Shown here in pieces: positions 22,301-33,042 of a stretch of DNA of 64,000 bases (positions within the stretch are counted from its first letter, which is position 1; every line of letters starts with the position of its first letter). The DNA comes from Mytilus trossulus (lineage: Eukaryota; Mollusca; Bivalvia; Mytilida; Mytilidae). Made by a program: the position numbers and the translations under genes. The stretch covers positions 55,373,164 to 55,437,163 of the forward strand of contig NC_086373.1 in the NCBI RefSeq assembly GCF_036588685.1, given 5' to 3'. Under the pieces are notes generated by a model. That model was not told the origin of the DNA. It did not search any database and saw only the letters and a program-made list of their open reading frames with translations.

Positions 22301-25300
22301 TCCCACATGGACCTTTACCAGTTTCTCCACGTGCATTCTTAAACACTCCTTTCATAGTCCTCAACATTCCATTCTTGTATATGTAGTTTACAAATAGTCC
22401 AATTGATTCTTTTGGAAATGACAATGAAATTTTGATGTTCGGATATCCGCACCATAATGCTTTTATCACTCCGATATACGTACCATTACCATGATCTACT
22501 ATATACCCCGCTGAACCTGCGCCTTTCCCTTTCTCAGACATCCAAACTTTTAGAAAGTCACCACTTTCAGTTACAACGTCACCATTTTTATTATGGAGGA
22601 TTATTCTAAGTGTTATAATATCACCAGTAGTAAACGTAGCTGATTTATTGTTGATTATTTCCACTGTAGATTTCGGCAAATAAGCAAGAGATTTTCCGAA
22701 ATCTAGGCTTTTATACTTTATGTATTTTTCATAATACTTGAAATCAGTAGCTGTAAACGTGTCGACGTCTTTTTTGTATCCAGGGCACAAAATCTGCCAT
22801 CTACAATAATCAACCGATATATAAATATATACAGTGAGAGTAGCAATACATTTACTTATTTCAAAGATCAAAGTTTTCTTTTGTCTGACCTCTTCTCTCA
22901 CTTTTGAATTAATTAGCAATTTTTTTCGAGATTCTACTTGTCTACCCTTTTGTATCCAAAATCTGAAGCAATAGGTTATCCATCCGACAATAAATCCATG
23001 ATGAAAGGATCATCGGTTTGGATGTACATATTCGTGAGCCATGTCCGGTTGCAAAATGAAAAAAATCCCTTATTTCGATGACTTACATTGTTGAACGTTA
23101 GGAGTGTACCGGTGTTCAAAAGACATAAGTCTTTTGAGAGAATAACAAATCCGGGCATCACATTAGAACTGAGAGAAACACATAAAAGAAAATACAAAGG
23201 AACAACAGGAACAACAGGAACAACAGGAACACTGATTTCTTAACAAATAAATGCTACCATACATAAAAACGAGTTATTTGAAACCAACTGTCGTATTCCT
23301 GACTTGGTACAGGCCATTTTAGTAAAAATGGTTGGTGGAACCTGTTTAAATGGCTAGCCACACCTCCTGCTTTAAGACAATGTTAAAAAGTATCGTTTAA
23401 ATTACTAGACTTCGTGACACCTTCTCTTCGGGCTCGAATACGACAAAAACTGATTGACGGATCTGTACGGGGCTAGTTGCGTATAATATTTTGCCCTTAT
23501 CAAACAAACTCTTGGCTGACATGAATTGTCATTAATATGGTTATATTTATAAATTCACTGTTAAAAAAATTGTAATTTTTTTGAAATACTAAGGCTTTTC
23601 TACCTCAGGCATAGATTACCTGAGCAGTATTTAGAAAAAACTTTTAGGAAGTTTGGTCCTCAATGCTTTTCAACTTCGTACTTTATTTGGCCTTTTTATA
23701 TTTCTTCATTCGAGCGTCACTGATGAATCTTTTGTAGACGAAACGCTCGTCTGGCGTGAACTAAATTTAGTCCTGGTATCTATGATGAGTGTATTTACAA
23801 CCACTGGGTCGATGCCACTGCTGGTGGAGATTTATTTCCCCGAGGGTATCACAAGCCCAGTAGTCAGCACTTTTTGTGCTGACATGAATTGTCATTGATA
23901 TGGTTATATTTATCAATTTACTGTTAACAAATTTTCAATTTTTTGAAATACTAAGACTTTTCTACCTCAGGCATAGATTGCCTTAGCTGTATTTGAAATA
24001 ACTTTTAGGAATTTTGGTCCTCAATCCTCTTCAAAATCGTCCTTTATTTTGCCTTTTTATATTTTTTTATTCGAGCGTTACTGATGAGTCTTTTGTAGAC
24101 GAAACGCGCGTCTGGCGTATATTAAATTTAGTCCTGGTATCTATGATGAGTGTACTTCCAGTGGTTGTCGGCATCCCCTTGATCACTTGACTTATCAAAA
24201 GCTAGCTACTGCATTTACCATTACTTCGTATGCGTCCTCAATATCCATAAAATTGTTTCTCCTAATCAATAAAAAGGTGTGAATTTGTAAAAAAAACAAA
24301 CCACAAAATCCACTCCGTTTTATTTGTAATATACAAAACTTGGAGATGTGGAGGTAAGTAATTATAGCCAACGGTAATGCTTCAAAAAATTGAAAACGGC
24401 CTAAATAATAACAAAACAAATTTGCAAAAAAAAACCCAAATATGATAGACATGAATCAATGACAACCACTGAAAAATCACCTGACTTAGGGCATGCACGT
24501 ACAGAATGATGTGGCGGAGTTATATTTCAGTTTGTGGATTTTTATTACCGCTCCTAACCTAGGACAGTGGTTCCACAGTTAAACATAAGAGCAAACTATG
24601 AAAATCAGTTGACAAAGGGTTCGATACAAGGCAGAAATGATCCTATGAGAATTCAGATCAGACGTGGCACATTTCTATTATACATCCCACAACAAAGAGA
24701 ATACTAAATATAAATCTGAGAGTACTTTCATATACATGTAGTGACAGCTAGTCCAAAGCCAACGACAAATTGTTACATATCGGAATTTTTTTTTCGGCTG
24801 ATTTGTATCATTCAGACTGGTTTAACTTGAAAACGAGTTCACGGACCAATCTTTTTGTAAATGACATTAGGTTTGAAAACATTATTCAATATTAATTGCA
24901 TCAATTTTTACGAAAAAGCCAATGATTATTATTTTTCAATTATATATGTATACAGCAACAAATATCCTTTTTATTTCCAAAATCATTTATTTCAAAAGAA
25001 ATGTCATTGAAAAGTGTGTATATCCTTTGAAAAATAAAGTAATATGTACCAAAACTCGAAATTTCTAGCAAAATTAACGTCTAAAATTTTGACCCATTTA
25101 ACTCTAACGATCAGCACTGGAAGGTATATCTTTTTATTATATATTTGAATTGACTAGGTAAACTAAAAGCTTGTATGAAAATTCTATCAAAAAGAAAATC
25201 GCCGGAAGATCAACACTGTATCGGATGCCCTTAATAGTCCAAGTAACACATGACCTTGTGTAATGTCAAAATATAGGCATAGCCAGATTGTAGAACGGTT

Positions 25301-28300
25301 ACCGTGAATGTGCATATATGTAAACCAAATTGGATGGAAAGTTGTCTCATTGGCACTCACACCACATATTCCTATATCTAGGTACAAATTGAAGGCTATT
25401 TAGAATGGTTCATGTGGTATTAATTTACTGATACCAAAATCATAATACTGATCATTAGTAAAGGAACAGTTCGGTTGGATGCAATATTAATTTCGAAAAA
25501 GTTTTTTGGGGAAGATTTCGAAAAATACATGTATTAGTATTTGAATATATATATATATTAACAATTTTTTTTTTCTGTGACGTATTAAATTTATATTAAC
25601 ATCTTGTGATCAGTTTTATTTGGCAATCGTCAATGGCAGTCAGCAGGGTTAAAGAACATCAGTTGTTCGACCTGTTAGTCAAATGCGTTTTGTTTAAATA
25701 TACTTTTTCACGCTTTTGGTCTTTTGGAAAATGTTGTTTGTGCTGTTTTTAGACCCTTTTACAACGAAATTTGTTTGACATGCACACGTATAAAAATTGC
25801 GGTTTTTATCCAACGCAGTCATAGGTTTGAACGTAGTTTTCAATTTAGACTCGTTTATATTTTTTGTTTGGGCATGTATCATATTTTCCCTCCGGTTTAT
25901 ATGATCCGTTCATCCTATATATTGACTCTTAAAATTCAAGAGTTAATCTAAAAATGAGGGTACTTTCTCTAAAAAATGAGGGTACTTTTTATATGGCCTT
26001 CCAAATACCGTTTCGATCCCTAACATCACTGAAGAGACATTTATTGTCGAAATCCGGATATGGTGTACTAAAGAAATATTGACACCGAATGTTTGTGGCA
26101 CAACATCCTGTCCACAAGTTAACAATTTTTTTTTTCTGTGACGTATTAAATTTATATTAACATCTTGTGATCAGTTTTATTTGGCAATCGTCAATGGCAG
26201 TCAGCAGGGTTAAAGAACATCAGTTGTTCGACCTGTTAGTCAAATGCGTTTTGTTTAAATATACTTTTTCACGCTTTTGGTCTTTTGGAAAATGTTGTTT
26301 GTGCTGTTTTTAGACCCTTTTACAACGAAATTTGTTTGACATGCACACGTATAAAAATTGCGGTTTTTATCCAACGCAGTCATAGGTTTGAACGTAGTTT
26401 TCAATTTAGACTCGTTTATATTTTTTGTTTGGGCATGTATCATATTTTCCCTCCGGTTTATATGATCCGTTCATCCTATATATTGACTCTTAAAATTCAA
26501 GAGTTAATCTAAAAATGAGGGTACTTTCTCTAAAAAATGAGGGTACTTTTTATATGGCCTTCCAAATACCGTTTCGATCCCTAACATCACTGAAGAGACA
26601 TTTATTGTCGAAATCCGGATATGGTGTACTAAAGAAATATTGACACCGAATGTTTGTGGCACAACATCCTGTCCACAAGTTAACAATTTTTTTTTTCTGT
26701 GACGTATTAAATTTATATTAACATCTTGTGATCAGTTTTATTTGGCAATCGTCAATGGCAGTCAGCAGGGTTAAAGAACATCAGTTGTTCGACCTGTTAG
26801 TCAAATGCGTTTTGTTTAAATATACTTTTTCACGCTTTTGGTCTTTTGGAAAATGTTGTTTGTGCTGTTTTTAGACCCTTTTACAACGAAATTTGTTTGA
26901 CATGCACACGTATAAAAATTGCGGTTTTTATCCAACGCAGTCATAGGTTTGAACGTAGTTTTCAATTTAGACTCGTATATATATATATATGTGGTCTAGC
27001 GGGACGGCTGCAGTGCAGGCGATTTGGTGTCACGATATCACAGTAGCATGGGTTCGAATCCCGGCGAGGGAAGAACCAAAAATTTGCGAAAGCAAATTTA
27101 CAGATCTAACATTGTTGGGTTGATGTTTAGACGAGTTGTATATACATTATGTACACAGCCATGTATCACCATCATTGATGGCGATCCGATGGACACATCT
27201 GTTGTAGGGTTGTCACTGACTCAGACGTACTTATGAATATAATTATTTTCTGTGACTGTATCTTACATTAATTTGTAGGATCCTTTACTATAGATAATTT
27301 AGCTGATCTGTAACAATAACATCTTCATGCCTAATATATCATGTACTGTAGTACGCCGCTAGATTAAAACTGACGTGGAAAGGTAACATATGGCCACCGA
27401 AAGCTCTTTTTTGAGAGCCCAGGTGGTCGTGTGGTCTAGCGGGACGGCTGCAGTGCAGGCGATTTGGTGTCACGATATCACAGTAGCATGGGTTCGAATC
27501 CCGGCGAGGGAAGAACCAAAAATTTGCGAAAGCAAATTTACAGATCTAACATTGTTGGGTTGATGTTTAGACGAGTTGTATATACATTATGTACACAGCC
27601 ATGTATCACCATCATTGATGGCGATCCGATGGACACATCTGTTGTAGGGTTGTCACTGACTCAGACGTACTTATGAATATAATTATTTTCTGTGACTGTA
27701 TCTTACATTAATTTGTAGGATCCTTTACTATAGATAATTTAGCTGATCTGTAACAATAACATCTTCATGCCTAATATATCATGTACTGTAGTACGCCGCT
27801 AGATTAAAACTGACGTGGAAAGGTAACATATGGCCACCGAAAGCTCTTTTTTGAGAGCCCAGGTGGTCGTGTGGTCTAGCGGGACGGCTGCAGTGCAGGC
27901 GATTTGGTGTCACGATATCACAGTAGCATGGGTTCGAATCCCGGCGAGGGAAGAACCAAAAATTTGCGAAAGCAAATTTACAGATCTAACATTGTTGGGT
28001 TGATGTTTAGACGAGTTGTATATACATTATGTACACAGCCATGTATCACCATCATTGATGGCGATCCGATGGACACATCTGTTGTAGGGTTGTCACTGAC
28101 TCAGACGTACTTATGAATATAATTATTTTCTGTGACTGTATCTTACATTAATTTGTAGGATCCTTTACTATAGATAATTTAGCTGATCTGTAACAATAAC
28201 ATCTTCATGCCTAATATATCATGTACTGTAGTACGCCGCTAGATTAAAACTGACGTGGAAAGGTAACATATGGCCACCGAAAGCTCTTTTTTGAGAGCCC

Positions 28301-28806
28301 AGGTGGTCGTGTGGTCTAGCGGGACGGCTGCAGTGCAGGCGATTTGGTGTCACGATATCACAGTAGCATGGGTTCGAATCCCGGCGAGGGAAGAACCAAA
28401 AATTTGCGAAAGCAAATTTACAGATCTAACATTGTTGGGTTGATGTTTAGACGAGTTGTATATATATATATATATATATATAGCATTGCATATGTAGCTA
28501 CATATATTCCTATGATAATAATTGGCTAGTCGTCGCAAACTAGCAACAAAGGGAACATGACGGGGAAAATGAATACATTTTAGAGTTCAACAATTATTTT
28601 ACGTACCCGAACAATTTTGTCGTTGTAAGGTGAAGTATTAGGACAGCAAAAATCAATGACCAAAACACAAGTTTCTTATTTAATTTAAATGTCCTACTGA
28701 ACCTGCAAAATATTGTTTTCATCTTCATTAACTTTATTTGATCAGAGACGATTTGAAATCGAAAATGACAGTTTCGATTCAAAATGATGTTCTCCAAAAG
28801 GGGCAT
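18622..28806 (-). CDS. NXPE family gene 1 (neurexophilin-like and PC-esterase domains), four coding exons
   Basis: Spliced model on the minus strand: exon 1 28607-28806, exon 2 22132-22800, exon 3 20641-20690, exon 4 18622-19397. Phases close exactly (2, 2, 1) with GT-AG introns, giving 1695 nt or 564 aa; NXPE proteins are usually about 550 aa. Order: cytosolic tail, one membrane anchor (about residues 46-65), NXPE/neurexophilin-like domain (exon 2), linker, PC-esterase domain with the nucleophile motif MVGDSTVRHW and a C-terminal EMHPS. This predicts a type II protein in the Golgi lumen. Mammalian NXPE1 has been linked to sialic-acid O-acetylation; substrate here is unknown. Intron 1 (5.8 kb) carries the nested tandem arrays. 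Compared with genes 2 and 3, exon 4 is five codons shorter just before PIKAF. Confidence 0.85.
19398..20640 (-). other. NXPE gene 1 intron 3
   Basis: Donor GTAAGTATTA at 20640 and acceptor TTGCAG at 19398. AT-rich, includes a (TA)n run near 19410. No gene seen inside; short open frames are unsupported. It is 1.1 kb shorter than the same intron in genes 2 and 3. Confidence 0.7.
20641..20690 (-). CDS. NXPE gene 1, exon 3 (50-nt microexon)
   Basis: Bounded by ATACTTTCAG and GTAAGTA. It encodes SSTSNKIIKEIKVEVHG(D) when joined between exons 2 and 4 and is required to keep frame: exon 2 joined straight to exon 4 meets an immediate TAA. The same microexon is present at 37356-37408 and 56883-56932. 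Confidence 0.85.
20691..22131 (-). other. NXPE gene 1 intron 2, with dispersed repeat
   Basis: Non-coding; diverged from but alignable with intron 2 of genes 2 and 3. Contains one copy of a mussel-type repeat at about 21640-21825 (CCTCAATGCTCTTCAACTTT to a GTCCGGCGTTAA-like end), also present at 23590-23790 and 23940-24160. Confidence 0.65.
22132..22800 (-). CDS. NXPE gene 1, exon 2 (neurexophilin-like domain)
   Basis: 669 nt between acceptor TTATTGTAG and donor AAG|GTAATA. Encodes WQILCPGYKKDVDTF, then SATFTTGDIITLRIILHNKN, the glycine-rich VWMSEKGKGAGSAGY, DHGNGTYIGV and a Cys-rich end (CGIHT, GICDFTS, WFCSLPD, CSDWY). This is the beta-sandwich NXPE domain that precedes the esterase. Upstream frame extension to 22919 is intron sequence. 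Confidence 0.88.
22801..25557 (-). other. NXPE gene 1 intron 1, proximal part, rich in mussel-type repeats
   Basis: Contains, left to right: a common repeat with CTTGGTACAGGCCATTTTAG (about 22975-23500) including a short (GGAACAACA)n run near 23200; two copies of the repeat with GAGCGTCACTGATGA and GACGAAACGC (23590-23790, 23940-24160), which the gene 2 intron lacks; and a repeat with AATGATGTGGCGGAGTTATA (24440-24640). The last and first are shared with the introns of genes 2 and 3. Confidence 0.65.
25558..26975 (+). repeat. Tandem array of 561-bp units
   Basis: Units start TTAACAATTTTTTTT at 25558, 26119 and 26680, exactly 561 bp apart. The first two look identical; the third is cut after ACTCG at 26975, where (TA)n begins. 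Each unit ends with a segment (AACATCACTGAAGAGACATT) related to the dispersed repeat at 29040-29255. The left border is also (TA)n. Repeated short frames (62, 75 and 60 codons) are by-products of the repetition. Confidence 0.93.
26991..28457 (+). repeat. Tandem array of 440-bp units with tRNA-like pol III box pairs
   Basis: Begins within a tRNA-like head (GTGGTCTAGCGGGACGG) directly after (TA)n, runs for three complete periods of exactly 440 bp (GCATGGGTTCGAATCCC at 27046, 27486, 27926 and 28366), and ends after GACGAGTTG with a long (TA)n. The units are the same family as those at 6843-9184 but share private variants (GATGGCGATCC, GGACACATCTG, GCCTAATATATC), so each array was homogenised separately. 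The T run before each head is 6 nt here. Confidence 0.93.
28594..28600 (-). other. In-frame stop after unspliced NXPE gene 1 exon 1
   Basis: Without splicing at CGG|GTACGT (28607/28606) the exon 1 frame ends here after YVK, so the donor is needed to continue into exon 2. Confidence 0.5.
28607..28806 (-). CDS. NXPE gene 1, exon 1 (start codon and membrane anchor)
   Basis: ATG at 28806 is preceded in frame by TGA, six codons upstream, within the same exon, which supports this start. The exon encodes a basic cytosolic tail (TFKLNKK) followed by the hydrophobic LVFWSLIFAVLILHL anchor and ends TTC GG|GTACGT (phase 2), matching the acceptor of exon 2. A good acceptor (TTTTTTTCCAG) at 28843 would make a 236-nt exon with a short 5' leader. 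Conserved in genes 2 and 3. Confidence 0.75.
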
Positions 28807-28989
28807 TAAACCAAACCCTCCTCAAGTTACAAGTTACTTTGTCTGGAAAAAAATACAAGTCATTTTGGTTCAATCTGAAAACAAGTTTGACCCCCCCCCC
28901 CCAAAAAAAAAAAAATAATAATCCGAGGCCCACACACCCGAAAATTAAATGGTTGCTGCCCTAACTATTCAAAATATATGTATACAATG

Positions 28990-29262
28990 ATGACGGGTCA
29001 TAGCAAGGTATATATTTGACCCAAAATATAGATCTGGGTCTAAACCAATTATCAGAGAAAATAGAATTGACAATAAAATCAACGGTACCAATTTTTTTGC
29101 ACCAGATGCGCATTTCGACAATACATGTCTCTTCAGTGATGCTCGTGGCCAAAATATTTGAAATCCAAAGCATATATAAAAGATGAAGAGCTATAATCCA
29201 AAAGGTCCAAAAAGTATAGCCAAATATATATAGACAATATAAGCACTTCACGCCATTTTTCA
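28990..29262 (-). mobile_element. Mussel-type dispersed repeat insertion
   Basis: Present here but absent at the matching place of the gene 2 segment (about 41813), so it is a discrete insertion of about 270 bp. It contains GCACCAGATGCGCATTTCGA and CATGTCTCTTCAGTGATGCT, sequence I know as very common in Mytilus. No coding capacity. Confidence 0.7.
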
Positions 29263-30534
29263 GAATTTAAAGATATATTACATGATTACCTCAGACTTAC
29301 ACTCGCAAAGTATGCATATATAATCAATCCTTCTGACCTCATAAATTGTGTTAGAGAGTCTAAATTACGACTTTATACGATGAAAATTAAGTAAAATTGA
29401 TTTTCTCGCTTTCGCAGTGACCGGCTCTAGAGAGAAAATCAATCTCGTTGAGATAACCGACGATAATACATTGTATATAATTGTTTCTTATTTTATTCCA
29501 AAATCGTGAATTTGTCGTCTGTTTATTTATCCTTCTACATAAGAAAGTCATCACGAATACAGTGAAAAAAGCATTAGATTTTTATGATTCGCAAATTACA
29601 TACACAGTTTACTATATCTTCCAAGTTAGTTCTAGGTAATATAGCTATTATATCATTGACACCGCGGATATTTATAGTAAATGTAAAATAGCAGACACAC
29701 TTTGCTCATAGTATAAAAAACCGCGAAAATAATTGTCCTGTATCAGAGTACTTATGCCAAAAATAATGTGTAATGTTGAAAACGGAAGTGTTGTCCGTAC
29801 TTAAAAGTCTTTCCGATGAACAAAACAATATTCGGACGCTCTTATTTTCATTTTTCTCCCAACGTTATCCAAATTGAATACATTTTAATAATAATCGTAC
29901 AGCGTACATTACACATGCGACTATGTATGGTACCTATAGAACAAATAGACATGATTATTAATTTATTGTGGAAGGAAGAGAAGCGACTCTCAAAATGAGG
30001 TCTTCTCATTTAATAGTAAAGATTCTGCCGATCTATAACTTTAAAACAACGCTGCTTATTGTGGAAAAAAGTGTATTAGATACACAATTGCATTCAACGG
30101 TACGTTATGGCTGAAAATGTATGTGTTTTTCTTCGATAAAATCATCCTTACCAGACGTACAGCTAGAGTGACATCCTGTATTGTGTTTTTAGAAATCAAT
30201 TTCTTTCTCTTTTTTTTTGGTATAAATTAAATCAAATTATTGGATATTAAATATTCATCATATACCGGCTTTTTTCCAATTTCAGATGTTTTACATAAGA
30301 GAAAAAACTGGATCAAAGACGGCATATGAGACCTATTACATCAAGATTAAAGCATGGAGCCTTGTGAAGGATTATTCTGACAATTATCTTTACTTCGTAC
30401 GTGCACTACGCAAAAAACAATTGAGACATATTACGAACGACTAGGTATTCTCTCTGCAAACGATTCGTATTGAAAGGGAAGCAACCTCTCACGAACGACA
30501 AATTATGCACTATGAATACGGTTTAGCTACCGGT
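29263..30534. other. Upstream non-coding DNA shared with the gene 2 segment
   Basis: Aligns with about 41815-43088, with a block near 30107-30570 missing from the gene 2 segment, and more weakly with 62930-63275. No gene seen. Confidence 0.6.
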
Positions 30535-31580
30535 ATACAGTTTGAATTAACATGGAAATACTCGCTAACGCACGCCAAAGTATGCTCCCTATATAAAGTA
30601 TGCATTGGCCGGGAAACAGCCTCTTACGAACGACAAAATATGCTCCCTGCATAAGGTTTGTATTGACAGGGAAACAGCCTCTTACGACCGACAAAATATG
30701 CTCCCTGCATACGGTTTGCATTGACAGGGAAACAGCCTCTTATGAACGACAAGATATGCTCCCTGCATACGGTTTGTATTGACAGGGAAACAGCCTCTTA
30801 CGAACGACAAAATATGCTCCCTGCATACGGTTTGCATTGACAGGGAAACAGCCTCTTACGAACGACAAAATATACTCCCTACATACGGTTTGCATTGACA
30901 GATAAACACTCTCGCAAGAACTACAAAGTATGCTCCCTATATACAGTATGCATTGGCAGGGAAACAGCCTCTTACGAACGACAAAGTATGCTCATTGCAT
31001 ATGGTTTGCATTGACAGATAAACACTCTCTTAAGAACTACAAAATATGCTCCCTATATACAGTATGCATTGACAGGGAAATAGTCTCTTAAGAACGACAA
31101 AGTCTGCTCCCTTTGTATACAGTATGCATTGACAGGGAAGCTCTCTGTTACGAACGACAAAGTATAACACTTATAAACAGTATTCCTTGACAGGGAAACA
31201 GTCTCTTGAGAACGGCAAAGTATGCTCCATGCATACAGTATGCATTGGCAGGGAAACAGTCTCTTACAAACTTCAAAATACGCTCCCTGCATATAGAATG
31301 CATTGACCGGGAAACAGTCTCTTACAAACGACAAAGTAGCTCCCTATACACAGTATGCATTGACAGGGAAATTGTCTCTTAAGAACGACAAAGTATGCTC
31401 CCTGTATTCAGTATGCATCGACAGGGAAACAGTCTCTTACATAGAACAAAATACGCTCCCTGCATTCAGTATGCATTAACTAGGAAACAGTCTCTTAAGA
31501 ACGACAAAGTATTCTCCCTTCAAACAGTATGCATTGACAGGGAAATAGTATCTTACAAACGACAAAGTATGCTCCCTACC
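30535..31580. repeat. 58-bp minisatellite, about 18 units
   Basis: Consensus CATTGACAGGGAAACAGTCT followed by CTTACGAACGACAAAGTATG and CTCCCTGCATACAGTTTG, period 58 bp. Left units are more uniform (30660-30900); right units are more variable. The same family recurs at 43088-44537. Apparent short open frames on both strands are repeat artefacts. Confidence 0.93.
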
Positions 31581-32420
31581 TCTGATGGTTCTAATTCAAA
31601 ACGTCAAACGATGGGCCCGACGCAATGTTACAGCTGAGGATATCGTCATGTTTGTCAGAAATCCATATTCTAGTTTGACGTAGTCCATGTATGTCTGTAT
31701 TCAGAGAAAGATTCAAATATGAAGCAAGGCTTCTAGTTTTGTTAATTTTTTTTTCTTTCTAATCTACCTATAAAACTATTTTTAATCCACCAAATTCTTC
31801 GGAACACCTGAACCAAGTTATGAATATGACAATTGGTTCGTTCTACAGCTGGTTGATATAGTAGAGTGTTTGATTTGATCAGGTTTTATGGACTTTCCTC
31901 TGTTTTTATTGAATTCGGAGTTCAGTTTTCATGTTAAAACTTTTAAAAAAGATAACGATCTTTATCTTTAATATTTGTGATACCCGATTTTATAAGCGTT
32001 TGGTATTACTATACAATTTCACTTCTGTTATCGTACTATGAACAACAAATTTATTTATTTTGTAAAACACATTTCCGTTCTTCATTTATACGTATACCTC
32101 ACAATAAAATTATTTTTATTTACCTGTGTACATTATTCTATTTGGCGGCATCTTGTTCAAGGTTATGGATTTTTTCTAAAATTGGTAGCCATCTAACCCT
32201 TAAATGATTAAATCATTGGTTTTGTATTTACATTGTGCCATAGATCAAATTCATTCGTTCAGTGTACGTTCTCTTGTGTTAATATGTCTTTTGATTGATA
32301 ATCTATGATGTGACTTTCTTTGATGTGATGTTACGCTATTGTTTCGGATAAGGGTGAAGATTGGTACCTATTTAAACGTTTAACCCTATTGCATTTGTTT
32401 GCAGCTGTCCTAAGGCAGTA
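31581..32420. other. Non-coding DNA shared with the gene 2 segment
   Basis: Aligns with about 44530-45370 with point differences and small indels. No gene seen. A member of the GTTGTCTCATTGGCA repeat family follows at 32420-32665. Confidence 0.6.
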
Positions 32421-32881
32421 ATCTGATGTTCAGTAGTTGTCGTTTATTGGTGTTGTTCATATGTGTTTCTCGGGGTTTTTTTTAGGATTAGAACGTTGGT
32501 GTTCTCGTTTGAATGGGTTTTCCTTTTGCGTCCATGAGGATGACTGTTTGGAGATAAACCATGCTTTGCTCATTGTTGAAGGCCGTACGGTAGTTGTTAA
32601 TGTATTGTCATTTTGGTCTCTTGTTGACAGTTGTCTCATTGGCAGTCATACCACATCTACCTTTTTATATTGTATATAAATGAAGGTTTGGATGAGGGGA
32701 AAATATGAGAAATAGAGACAATTCGGTTGATTTAAAAATATAAAGGTAAAAGAATAATGGACAAACATTAATTAGGGGTAATATCCTAACAATGAATACA
32801 GAATGAAGAGAGCCCTCTAGAACTTCATTATAGGTGACATCTAAGTAATAATATCAATTAGCAAAGTTTTTTTTAACTAAC

Positions 32882-32913
32882 CTTCCTTTGTTCTTTTCCA
32901 TCTGCATTTCAAA
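32882..32913 (-). other. Candidate 32-nt 5' untranslated exon of NXPE gene 1
   Basis: The sequence between TATTATTTCAG and GTTAGTTA on the minus strand is conserved with splice sites at 45834-45865 and 63732-63763, each upstream of an NXPE exon 1. It contains ATGCAGATGGAAAAG; joined to the acceptor at 28843 this opens a short upstream reading frame that ends in TAA before the main ATG. Confidence 0.5.
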
Positions 32914-32930
32914 CTGAAATAATACATGGC

Positions 32931-33042
32931 AAAATCCGTATCGCATACTGTATCACCACAAAAACCAATATCAATCCTGAGGACCAAAGGTCCCGACGGT
33001 TGATATTGGTCTACTGGTGATACAGCATGCAATAAGGATTTT
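32931..33042. repeat. Hairpin-forming element next to the candidate 5' exon
   Basis: Ends AAAATCCGTATCGCATACTG and its near inverse, with arms of about 45 nt and the perfect palindrome GGACCAAAGGTCC in the middle. A version with an internal duplication is at 45893-46035 and a diverged one at 63808-63870. It lies about 18 nt beyond the acceptor side of the 32-nt exon. Confidence 0.7.

Noticed and set aside
22801-22919. Upstream extension of the NXPE gene 1 exon 2 frame to an ATG at 22919
   Set aside because: An acceptor TTATTGTAG at 22801, conserved in all three genes, fits exon 1 in phase; the extension diverges in gene 3 and is AT-rich intron sequence.
23653-23898. 81-codon plus-strand frame
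   Set aside because: Falls in a dispersed mussel-type repeat present three times nearby (21640, 23590, 23940) with broken frames in the other copies.
25694-26686. Repeated 60-75 codon frames in the 561-bp units
   Set aside because: Identical copies produced by tandem duplication, with frames on both strands and no motif.
30535-31580. CRISPR-like array
   Set aside because: The 58-bp units are contiguous with variable copies and no unique spacers; the genome is eukaryotic. It is a minisatellite.
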